From: Aquabacterium sp.
GTDB lineage: Bacteria > Pseudomonadota > Gammaproteobacteria > Burkholderiales > Burkholderiaceae_C
Length of the DNA: 64,000 nt
Direction of reading: 5' to 3'
NCBI RefSeq assembly: GCF_030652515.1
Contig: NZ_JAUSAR010000188.1
Span: forward strand, 124,001 to 188,000
Below are positions 27,033 through 35,776 of this stretch, in pieces. The notes under the pieces were generated by a model that was not told the DNA's origin, did no database searches, and saw only the letters and a program-made list of their open reading frames with translations. Numbering within the stretch: the stretch's first letter is position 1; each line of letters begins with the position of its first letter. Position numbers and translations under genes: made by a program.

Positions 27033-27647
27033 TCATGCCGACCGGAACCAGGCTGCTTTGCGACGAGTCGCGATGGCCAGTATGGCCAAGCCACCCAGCA
27101 CCAAACCGTAGGTTGAGGGTTCGGGGACCGGCTGGGCACTCACCGTGAAGTTGTCAATCATCACGTAGTCGCTTGGGGCGCCCGTGAGCGTGGCGAAAGC
27201 GATGTCCGTTGCAAAGCCCAAGCCTAGGAACTCGCCTGCATTGCTGGAGAACGTGGCGGTCAATGATCGGCTACCCAGGAGCGTATTGCTGGCGTCGTAG
27301 GCCGACAGGGTCCATGTCGAATCTGCCGCCCCCCAGTTGAAGCCGAAGGCCTTGACGGCCGAATTGAAGGTGATGGTGAGCTGTGTGAAAGCATTGTCGG
27401 CGTAGGTGTTGGCCAAAGACCGGCCTTGCGTGTTGTAGCTGCCGGCATAGTCGCTGTTGACGTAGAGCGCGCTGTTGGCGCCCGGCGTGAATGTCACGTC
27501 ACTCAAGGTGAGGGCTGTGTAGCTGCCAGGCGTGGTTGTTTCGAAGGTGATCTTTGTGCCGCCTGCCAGCGATGACGCGTTGTCAATGTTGGCGGCGTGG
27601 GCTGACGCTGCGAGCAGGATGCTCAAGGCCAAGGTGATTTTTTTCAT
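27033..27647 (-). CDS. PEP-CTERM sorting domain protein
   Basis: A 204-residue exported protein. A Sec signal (MKKITLALSILLAASAHA) is cleaved near residue 18. The mature part is Thr/Ser/Asn-rich with predicted beta strands (ITFETTTPGSYTALTLSDV, VMIDNFTVSAQ), and the C-terminus is a classic PEP-CTERM tail: VPEPSTYGLVLGG, a hydrophobic helix and an arginine-rich end (ATRRKAAWFR). Such proteins are processed by exosortase EpsH/XrtA and exported with exopolysaccharide. ATG 27647 is preferred as it gives a proper signal peptide. No exosortase is in the window. Confidence 0.9.
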   Translation of the reverse strand: MKKITLALSILLAASAHAANIDNASSLAGGTKITFETTTPGSYTALTLSDVTFTPGANSALYVNSDYAGSYNTQGRSLANTYADNAFTQLTITFNSAVKAFGFNWGAADSTWTLSAYDASNTLLGSRSLTATFSSNAGEFLGLGFATDIAFATLTGAPSDYVMIDNFTVSAQPVPEPSTYGLVLGGLAILAIATRRKAAWFRSA

Positions 27648-27793
27648 GGTCAGCTGTTCCCTGATTTCAGTCAATTGAAGTGGATTTGCCCGAACGAATT
27701 GGACAGGCTTTTCAATTGTGTCCAACAGGCAACTTTTCCAACCCCCCCAAATTAGCGAGGAGCACTCAAGTTGGGGGGCGCGCTCCAGGAATG

Positions 27794-27818
27794 AAAAAGG
27801 CCACCCGATGGTGGCCTT
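27794..27818 (-). terminator. rho-independent terminator after amtB
   Basis: Read on the minus strand, GGCCACC-ATCG-GGTGGCC is followed by TTTTT. It starts 38 bases after the amtB stop and should end the glnK-amtB transcript. Confidence 0.88.
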
Positions 27819-27853
27819 GGGTTGGAGTCAGGGGCAAGCCCCTGACAGCCAGT

Positions 27854-29389
27854 TCACTTGTGATAAGCGGTTTCGCCGTGGGCCGAGATGTCCAGGCCTT
27901 CGCGCTCTTCTTCTTCCGAGACGCGCAGACCGATCACCAGATCGACGATCTTGAAGGCGATGACCGACACGACGGCAGACCACACCACGGTCAGGCCCAC
28001 AGCCTTGGCCTGGATGATGACCTGGTTGACGATGGAGTAGTCGGCCGGGGCCACCATGCCCACGGTCACCCAGTCAGCGACGGCGCTGGGGCCACCCAGG
28101 TTGGGCGAGTTGAACACGCCGGTCAGCAAGGCACCCAGGATGCCGCCCACGCCGTGGACGCCGAACACGTCCAGCGAGTCGTCCGCACCCAGCAGCTTCT
28201 TCAGGCCGGTCACGCCCCACAGGCAGATCAGGCCAGCCAGCACGCCGATGATCAGCGCACCGCCGATGCCGACGTTGCCGGCAGCGGGGGTGATGGCGAC
28301 CAGGCCGCCCACGGCGCCAGACGCCGCACCCAGCATGGAAGACTTGCCCTTGAGCAGCGACTCACCCAGGATCCATCCGATCACCGCAGCAGCCGTGGCG
28401 GCCAGGGTGTTGATGAAGGCCAGGGCGGCGAAGCCGTTGGCTTCCAGGGCGGAGCCGGCGTTGAAGCCGAACCAGCCCACCCACAGCAGGGCCGAGCCCA
28501 CCATGGTCAGCGTCAGCGAGTGAGGCGTGAAAGCTTCCTTGCCGTAGCCGATGCGCTTGCCGATCATGTAGGCACCGACCAGACCAGCGACGGCGGCGTT
28601 GATGTGCACCACGGTGCCGCCCGCGAAGTCCAGGGCACCCCACTGCCAGATCAGGCCAGCCTTGCTGGTCATTTCGGCCGCAACGTCGGCGCTGGCGTAG
28701 GCGTCAGGGCCCATCCAGAACCAGACCATGTGGGCCATGGGAGCGTAGCTGAAGGTGAACCACAGCACCATGAACAGCAGCACGGCCGAGAACTTGGCGC
28801 GCTCTGCGAATGCACCGACGATCAGGGCGCAGGTGATGCCCGCGAACGTGGCCTGGAAGGCTGCGAACACGATTTCAGGGATGTAGACACCCTTGCTGAA
28901 CGTGGCGGCATTGGCGAAGGTGCCCGCCGCGTTGTCCCAGACCCCCTTCATCATCAGCCGGTCAAGCCCGCCGACGAAGGCGTTGCCCTCGGTGAACGCC
29001 AGGCTGTAGCCGTAGACGAACCACAGGACGACGATGACGGAGAACGTCACCATGACCTGCATCAGCACGGACAGCATGTTCTTGCTGCGCACCAGGCCGC
29101 CATAGAACAGCGCCAGGCCGGGGATGGTCATCAGGATGACCAAAATGGTACAGACCATCATCCACGCCGTGTCACCCTTGTTGGGCACGGGCGTGGGTGC
29201 GGCCGCTGCCGGAGCAGCTTCAGCTGCCGCTGGGGCCGCTTCAGATGCAGCGGGGGCTGCGGCCGAGGGGGCTTCCGCCACGGCGGTGGCGGCGACGGGT
29301 TCGGAGGCTGCGGTGTCTTGGGCGTGAGATACGCCAAATACACCTAAAGCCGCGAGCCCCAGTGCGAGCGACGCAAGGAGTTTTCTCAT
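27854..29389 (-). CDS. amtB: ammonium transporter AmtB
   Basis: A 511-residue protein: Sec signal (about 1-23), an Ala/Pro/Glu-rich low-complexity stretch (about 24-68), then the 11-helix Amt domain from DTAWMMVCTILVILMTIPG. The channel's twin histidines sit in FAGGTVVHINAAVAG and FGVHGVGGILGAL, and the family motif is FAGITCALIVGAFAERAKFS. It imports ammonium and is blocked by GlnK under nitrogen excess. It follows glnK by 98 bp in the same orientation, and shares its sigma-54 promoter and a strong terminator. Confidence 0.95.
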   Translation of the reverse strand: MRKLLASLALGLAALGVFGVSHAQDTAASEPVAATAVAEAPSAAAPAASEAAPAAAEAAPAAAAPTPVPNKGDTAWMMVCTILVILMTIPGLALFYGGLVRSKNMLSVLMQVMVTFSVIVVLWFVYGYSLAFTEGNAFVGGLDRLMMKGVWDNAAGTFANAATFSKGVYIPEIVFAAFQATFAGITCALIVGAFAERAKFSAVLLFMVLWFTFSYAPMAHMVWFWMGPDAYASADVAAEMTSKAGLIWQWGALDFAGGTVVHINAAVAGLVGAYMIGKRIGYGKEAFTPHSLTLTMVGSALLWVGWFGFNAGSALEANGFAALAFINTLAATAAAVIGWILGESLLKGKSSMLGAASGAVGGLVAITPAAGNVGIGGALIIGVLAGLICLWGVTGLKKLLGADDSLDVFGVHGVGGILGALLTGVFNSPNLGGPSAVADWVTVGMVAPADYSIVNQVIIQAKAVGLTVVWSAVVSVIAFKIVDLVIGLRVSEEEEREGLDISAHGETAYHK

Positions 29390-29487
29390 GAAATGCCTCT
29401 TGGAAAGTCAAAAAATGGCCGCGGAGACGCGCTTCAAGGCGCTCCCCATGGGTGTCGTCAGAAAGAGAGGGCGGATGCCCCCTGGCC

Positions 29488-31060
<1,573 letters not shown>

Positions 31061-31073
31061 GGAGTCTCGCTAA

Positions 31074-31130
31074 TTTATAAAAGTCACGTAGGTTTATAAA
31101 AACCACGCAAATTTATAAAACCGATAGATG
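31074..31130 (+). repeat. three 19-bp iterons at the island end (putative transposase-binding sites)
   Basis: TTTATAAAA occurs at 31074-31082, 31093-31101 and 31112-31120, an exact 19-bp period. The first two units share a longer consensus, TTTATAAAA-N2-CACG-N4; the third is diverged after the core. They start 18 bases inside the putative TGT terminus at 31056. Confidence 0.8.
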
Positions 31131-31155
31131 TTATGCGTGTCAATCTCATTAAGAA

Positions 31156-31374
31156 TCAACAACTTAGGTCAACTTTGTGTTGGGGCGGGCCATCCACCAC
31201 CGGAAACAAGTCACCATCCTGCCAGGTGGCCTGAGCGCTTGCGGGCATCAGCAGCGCAACGACCGTTCGGTCGAGCCTTGGATACCGGTAGCGAAACTCG
31301 TACGTGGAACGCTTGATCAGTTGGCCCGAGGCCGGGCCGTCAATGCTGACTTCCAGCAGCGGAATCTTCGCCAT
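31156..31374 (-). pseudogene. HipA toxin N-terminal fragment
   Basis: From ATG 31374 the frame gives 72 residues; the first 55 or so (PLLEVSIDGPASGQLIKRS, YEFRYRYP, GDLFPVVD) match the N-terminal subdomain of HipA-type kinases. Homology then stops at the point where the LPEG-type motif should follow, and a stop comes at 31156, about 100 bases inside the island end. The kinase core is missing, so this toxin is dead. It overlaps the upstream XRE gene by 35 bases, as hipBA pairs often do. Confidence 0.65.
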
Positions 31375-31639
31375 CCCCTTCGTCCTCTTCGGCAAATCGG
31401 GCAGCAACTTCCTGCATGGTTGGCATGCCGACCTTGTCGATGCGCAAGGCCAGGCCTAAAGCAGCCAGCACGGCCAGCATGGAGGACACGGTGACATCGT
31501 CACCTGCCTCCAGCCGATAGATGACCTCGCGCACCTTGCCGGCGCGCTGTGCCACGTATTTCTTGGAAAGCCCAGCGGCTTCGCGATGGGCTTTCAGCAG
31601 TTGCCCCAACTCATCAGGCAGGCGGATCATGTCAGTCAT
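31340..31639 (-). CDS. XRE-family antitoxin-like repressor (HipB type)
   Basis: A protein of about 99 residues with a helix-turn-helix (LGQLLKAHREAAGLSKKYVAQRAGKVREVIYRLEAG) and an acidic Ala/Glu-rich tail. A perfect inverted repeat lies 30 bases upstream, so it probably still represses its own promoter. Its cognate HipA is reduced to a fragment, leaving an orphan antitoxin. ATG 31639 is preferred over 31648, because a repeat half-site (AACTTGCA, 31640-31647) would otherwise be coding; this is not decisive. Confidence 0.75.
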   Translation of the reverse strand: MTDMIRLPDELGQLLKAHREAAGLSKKYVAQRAGKVREVIYRLEAGDDVTVSSMLAVLAALGLALRIDKVGMPTMQEVAARFAEEDEGDGEDSAAGSQH

Positions 31640-31668
31640 AACTTGCATAATTGCCTATTTTTGATGAT

Positions 31669-31688
31669 TTGCAAGTTGTAACTTGCAA
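31669..31688 (-). promoter_or_regulatory. operator of the orphan XRE gene
   Basis: TTGCAAGTT-GT-AACTTGCAA is a perfect 9-bp inverted repeat with a two-base spacer. A further half-site AACTTGCA lies at 31640-31647, next to the start codon. Confidence 0.7.
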
Positions 31689-31828
31689 CTTAGGCGGCAA
31701 TCAGCTGGCCACACGAGGGCCTACCTAGTCCGCGCTGCTGAACAAAATGAGTAGTCCAAGCGACGTGTTCCATCTGCATTTGACGCACGGCCCCTAGTGC
31801 CGCCTATCGAGCATCTGCCGAATTGGGC

Positions 31829-32383
31829 TTAGAACTCGAATGTCCGGATCGTGGGAGTGCCCCTGACAGTCGCGTAGCCTGTCATGAGTGCGGCTGCATC
31901 AGCCAAGGCGTGATGTCGGCGTATTCCCAGAATGGACAAAGAGGCGAAGAAGGCTTCCATTGCAGCATCCGCTTCTGACGAAGATATCTCAGAGGAAATG
32001 TCCACGAACGTGGCGATCTTCTCCAAGGCCTCAACCACCCCGGCAGACCGAAGCGCAGACTTCAGAAGCATCACATCTGTGTCGGACCCATAGGCGATTT
32101 CAACTGGCTCCTGTGAGGCCTGATGTAGAGCTTGGATCCATCGGCCGACCTTAGCGCCCATTTCGCCATCGCTGTTTTCGGAACAGCCGCTAACAATGTC
32201 CCACTGATGGAGAACGCCACCCGTGCAGACGAACTCTGACGAACGTGACCAAGCCTCTTGGCCTGCCGGCGACCCAAGGTCAAGCTCCGCATAGCACTCT
32301 TCTCCATCGGCATTGACAAGGCCGATGGACAGCAGTTCGGGGTGTTGAAAATCGGTGAATTTAGTATTGAAAAAAACAATCAT
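31829..32383 (-). CDS. DEDD 3'-5' exonuclease-fold protein with lost motif I acids
   Basis: A 184-residue protein shaped like Rv2179c-type 3'-5' exoribonucleases: a start resembling FLDTEFTDF followed by ELLSIGLVNADGEECYAELD, a mid Asp (GSDTDVMLL, 99-107) and the C-terminal motif RRHHALADAAALM. In this copy motif I reads FFNTKFTDF: the Asp and Glu that bind the catalytic metals are Asn6 and Lys8. The later motif acids and His are kept. It is therefore probably inactive as a nuclease, and may be a binding protein or a decaying gene. It lies between the orphan antitoxin and the divergent HAD gene. Confidence 0.75.
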   Translation of the reverse strand: MIVFFNTKFTDFQHPELLSIGLVNADGEECYAELDLGSPAGQEAWSRSSEFVCTGGVLHQWDIVSGCSENSDGEMGAKVGRWIQALHQASQEPVEIAYGSDTDVMLLKSALRSAGVVEALEKIATFVDISSEISSSEADAAMEAFFASLSILGIRRHHALADAAALMTGYATVRGTPTIRTFEF

Positions 32384-32548
32384 GGTTGCTTATTCTTACA
32401 TTACCGCGACACTCCTTTAGCCAATTTGGGCTTGAAATTTTATCTGATCGCGTATGAGATATATTAGGTGCGATAGTCGATTATAAAAAGTGAAGGCTGA
32501 GCTTCACTCGACGGAGGCGGGCTTTGCATCCGGCGGTAACATACTCGG

Positions 32549-33028
32549 ATGATTCTTGCTCTCGACTTCGATGGCGTGCTGCATCCACGATCGACCCACA
32601 ACGAGCCCGTCTTTTGCCGATTGCCGTTGCTCGAGCAATGGATGCGTGCCAACCAGCACGTTGACGTCATCATTTCTTCAAGCTGGCGCGAAGTGCATCC
32701 ATTGGACGAGATGAAATCGTATTTCTCCGGCGACCTTCAGCACCGAATTCTGGGCACAACCCCGATTTCTGATCGCCTTCTTGGGCGCCGGTGGGTGCGC
32801 ACGCCATCAGAGCTTGCGGCGTCAAAATTCGAACGACAGTACGAGATCGAAGCTTGGATGAAGGGAACGGCCAATCCGGGACGCAAATGGGTTGCATTGG
32901 ATGATGAGGCAAGACTATTCGAGCCAGGTTGCCAAAACCTCGTTTTGTGCAATCATGAAACTGGATTGAGCTCAGCAAGCTTGGCCGAGCTCTCGCAAAA
33001 AATCAGGATCAAGCGGCAATCCAGTTAA
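32549..33028 (+). CDS. HAD-fold phosphatase-like protein
   Basis: A 159-residue HAD-superfamily protein. Motif I is LALDFDGVLHP (Asp6, Asp8), the motif II serine is in IISSSWRE (41-48) and the acidic motif IV is WVALDDEARLF (114-124); a conserved lysine is not obvious. It is short with no cap domain. Such small HAD proteins (nucleotidase or polynucleotide phosphatase-like) are common in accessory islands. It precedes the deaminase-like gene by 98 bp in the same direction. Substrate unknown. Confidence 0.75.
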   Translation: MILALDFDGVLHPRSTHNEPVFCRLPLLEQWMRANQHVDVIISSSWREVHPLDEMKSYFSGDLQHRILGTTPISDRLLGRRWVRTPSELAASKFERQYEIEAWMKGTANPGRKWVALDDEARLFEPGCQNLVLCNHETGLSSASLAELSQKIRIKRQSS

Positions 33029-33126
33029 GGCTTGTGCGAGCGCCTACCTTACGAGCGTATAGGGCGGCTGCTAGGGATACCCGCTTCGCAGCACTCAGTC
33101 CATGATCAATGCCGAAAGGGTGAACC

Positions 33127-33717
33127 ATGGATGAACTCATACTCAGCTGGAAGGACATGGTGCGTGTCTATGGGGGCGGGCTGACACCACATCAGCGCCT
33201 GCTCGAGAAGGCGACCCAAGCAACGCATGGGCTCCTTGCCTGTAGTGCGCTACAAGCTGGGCAGCAGGCGATGCAGAGCATTGAGTCCGAACATGCTGAG
33301 GAGCGGCTGATGCAAAGCGCTCTATGGCAGGATCAAATTACCGAAGCAATTGACGCGTGGACTCCAGGGCAGCGCCCAATTCTTACGCTGCTGGCAATCA
33401 ACCGAGCACCGTGCTCTTCGTGTGCACATTTGCTTGCTGGAAAATTGCATGCGTTGAAAGGCCGTGTTCGAAGAGGCATCAACCCGCACCGGTTTGTTCT
33501 CGCTTCTAGAGGCTACTACCAAGGGCGCAACTTCATGAGTGGAAAGCCGTCGCCTAACCATCAGGCTTCAAAGCTGAAACAGTACAGTCGAGAGGTCACA
33601 ACCGATCGAGGCATGCAGGCGCTCAAAGATGCAGGCTGGTTGTTGAGAGTGACTGAGTTCGGAAACGGGCCAACAAAGCGCGGTGACGAGCTGCTTGAGT
33701 TCTTGGCGCGGATGTAG
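33127..33717 (+). CDS. cytidine-deaminase-fold protein
   Basis: A 196-residue protein with the zinc and catalytic motifs of the cytidine deaminase superfamily: SEHAEERLM (His56, Glu58) and INRAPCSSCAHLL (Pro95, Cys96, Cys99), with spacing and order right for that fold. The rest is not recognisable; the C-terminus has GYYQGRNFMSGKPSPNHQASK, which looks disordered. Deaminases of this broad class act on free nucleotides, tRNA or DNA, and several serve in phage defence or as toxins. Without an identified family, the role is open. An AAGGG ribosome-binding site lies eight bases before the ATG. Confidence 0.72.
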   Translation: MDELILSWKDMVRVYGGGLTPHQRLLEKATQATHGLLACSALQAGQQAMQSIESEHAEERLMQSALWQDQITEAIDAWTPGQRPILTLLAINRAPCSSCAHLLAGKLHALKGRVRRGINPHRFVLASRGYYQGRNFMSGKPSPNHQASKLKQYSREVTTDRGMQALKDAGWLLRVTEFGNGPTKRGDELLEFLARM

Positions 33718-34003
33718 TGGCATTGCGTAACACATGAGGCCATTCGGGCTGGCTGGCGAGATCCGAAGCGGAGGCCGTGCATAACGCTACCCGCATCCTG
33801 CGGAAGGCAGATTGCTCACATAAGAGCACGATCAAGCCTCTGCATCTGCCCAGTGGCTGTCTTGGACTTCCGTTCGTGACTACTTGGGCTCGCATTGCGT
33901 CTACCGAGAGATCCTCGCAAGCAATTTTTGACAAATGAGGGCTTGTGGTTCTGGGAGGGCACCGACGGAGTGTCACCTCATTGAAAACGTGGCGTCATGT
34001 GAT

Positions 34004-34420
34004 TCAGTCTGATCCGGTTTCATCTGGTGCCACTATGCCCTGGATGTCTAGAAAAGCTTCAATCTTCCTTTGTACCGATAAGGGGGCCTGAGCAACTCGC
34101 ACTGCGACCGATAGGTCCGTCGGATGCGGCTCAAGGCTAGCTCCATCGACATCTATCAAAGGTGATCCAGACCCCGTGAGAAACCAGTCGACGGAGACTC
34201 GCTTACGTCCATCCGCGGTTCTAATCTTCGCCAACTCACTTAGCTTTTCGACGCTTATTAGGGTCTCGCCGTTGCGTGCCTGTCTAAGTGTGGATGAAGT
34301 GGTGTAGCCGAGCTTCTCGGCGATGTCATCCCACGTCATTTTTAGGGAATTTTCAACGAGATCCATTAGTCGACGCCCTAGCGTCTGCTTAAGCGCTTCG
34401 CTTCGCCGTGTCTGTGTCAT
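34004..34420 (-). CDS. CI-like helix-turn-helix repressor, probable controller of the 34469-40046 operon
   Basis: A 138-residue protein with a phage-CI-type DNA-binding domain (TWDDIAEKLGYTTSSTLRQARNG), the phrase VDWFLTGSGSPL that typically ends such domains, and a helical tail without the LexA-type peptidase. It is divergent from the methyltransferase operon and its start codon is embedded in a long inverted repeat, so it probably represses both sides. Its position is like that of controller proteins in restriction-modification loci. Confidence 0.78.
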   Translation of the reverse strand: MTQTRRSEALKQTLGRRLMDLVENSLKMTWDDIAEKLGYTTSSTLRQARNGETLISVEKLSELAKIRTADGRKRVSVDWFLTGSGSPLIDVDGASLEPHPTDLSVAVRVAQAPLSVQRKIEAFLDIQGIVAPDETGSD

Positions 34421-34446
34421 ATTATGATGCTATCATGATAATATGA
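34417..34446. promoter_or_regulatory. inverted repeat between the controller and the methyltransferase operon
   Basis: TCATATTAT (34417-34425) and ATAATATGA (34438-34446) are perfect inverted copies around a 12-base centre; TATCATGATA inside is also palindromic. It covers the controller's ATG and lies 22 bases before the methyltransferase ATG. A TATGAT -10-like element sits at 34451-34456. Confidence 0.7.
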
Positions 34447-34468
34447 CGGATATGATACGGCAGTACAA

Positions 34469-35767
34469 ATGAAAACTGAGCATCTGCAAAGCTGTCAGGT
34501 TGCGACGCCACGGGAGATCGTTGATCTCGTATGGGCGTTCGCACGAGCACAGCGACCAAACCACAAATTCGGGAAAGTCATCGACTTGGGAGCTGGCGAT
34601 GCGCGCTTTGCTTTCCAAGCAGATGCATACTTTGACTATCAGGGTGTTGAGACTGACGTATCCAAGATCAGTGGGGTGAAGCTGCCCCTGGGGGCTGAGG
34701 TGCTCATCGGAGACGCTATGCAAATAAGTTTGAAAGACTTCGATCTTTGCATTGGTAACCCACCCTACATTCGTCACCATAAGCTAGATCCCGAGTGGCG
34801 AGATGGCGTACTCGACGCACTAAAGGCGCGTTCAGGATTTCAGCTTAAGAAGACCGCCAACCTATTCATCCTGTTCCTAATGCAAGCACTTCTTTCGACG
34901 AAAAAGGGCGGGCTGGTGGTTCAGCTTATTCCCTTCGAGTGGGTCTCTCGCCCAAGTGCAAGTGAGCTTCGGGATTACATCAAACAACAGGGTTGGGACG
35001 TCTCTGTCTTTAGATTTGACACGGACATCTTCCCTAGGGTTCTTACAACGGCTTCGATCACAATCATCGACAAGAGCGGTACTTCTGGTAAGTGGACCTT
35101 CGCCGAGATCGGTAAAAACGGTACAACTAAGGCATTAAATTACGCGTCGGGTTCAAATGAAGTGCTTTCCTATCAAGACCGAGATGGCGGCGCATATGGT
35201 CTTAGGGGATTAAGTCCTGGCGGGCAAGATATCTTCGTTTTGACAGAGGAAGAACGGCTCCATTTTTCGCTACAGCGAGATCGCGATGTTATCGCCTGTG
35301 TCACTTCATTGAGATATCTACCTCAAGACGTGGCGACTCTTAACGAAGCAATTTTCCAGAAATATTTTGTGCAGGCAGGTAAAAGATGTTGGCTTATTCG
35401 AAGCGATAAAGCCAAACTGTCAACCTCCCTTCAAGCCTATATCTCTAATGTGGGGACACGCTGGCAAAAATATACAACATGTACCTTGCGAGATACGTGG
35501 TGGCGTTACAAACCTCATCCAGCGCCAGCATTGATAATTTCTTCTGGATTCGTTGGAAAGACGCCAAAGGTTTTAGTAAATCCTGTTAAGGCAATCGCTG
35601 TGGGTTCAGTTTATGGAATTATCACGAAAAATTATCATGGGGTCTCTGAGTTAGCGGATCAACTACGTGGATTTGACTTTGAAAAAAGGGTTGTAAGTCA
35701 CTCCAACAATCTAAAAAAAGTAGAAGTTCGTCAACTAAATTCGGTGCTCACCGAGCTTACCCAGTAA
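34469..35767 (+). CDS. adenine-specific DNA methyltransferase (Eco57I/TaqI-like)
   Basis: A 432-residue N6-adenine methyltransferase: AdoMet motif VIDLGAGDARF at 37-47, acidic Glu in GVETD near 61, and catalytic IGNPPYIRHHK at 95-105. The C-terminal half should be the target-recognition region (WWRYKPHPAPALIISSGF). It has no nuclease motif and is not long enough to be a type IIG fusion. It opens a compact four-gene operon, followed nine bases later by the GHKL gene, so in this locus methylation is paired with ATPase/signalling proteins instead of a classical endonuclease. Distinctly AT-rich compared with the chromosome. Confidence 0.88.
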   Translation: MKTEHLQSCQVATPREIVDLVWAFARAQRPNHKFGKVIDLGAGDARFAFQADAYFDYQGVETDVSKISGVKLPLGAEVLIGDAMQISLKDFDLCIGNPPYIRHHKLDPEWRDGVLDALKARSGFQLKKTANLFILFLMQALLSTKKGGLVVQLIPFEWVSRPSASELRDYIKQQGWDVSVFRFDTDIFPRVLTTASITIIDKSGTSGKWTFAEIGKNGTTKALNYASGSNEVLSYQDRDGGAYGLRGLSPGGQDIFVLTEEERLHFSLQRDRDVIACVTSLRYLPQDVATLNEAIFQKYFVQAGKRCWLIRSDKAKLSTSLQAYISNVGTRWQKYTTCTLRDTWWRYKPHPAPALIISSGFVGKTPKVLVNPVKAIAVGSVYGIITKNYHGVSELADQLRGFDFEKRVVSHSNNLKKVEVRQLNSVLTELTQ

Positions 35768-35776
35768 GGAATATAA

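Noticed and set aside
31074-31130. Iterons as a plasmid replication origin
   Set aside because: There is no rep gene or DnaA box nearby and the repeats sit exactly at the comM break, so a transposon end fits better.
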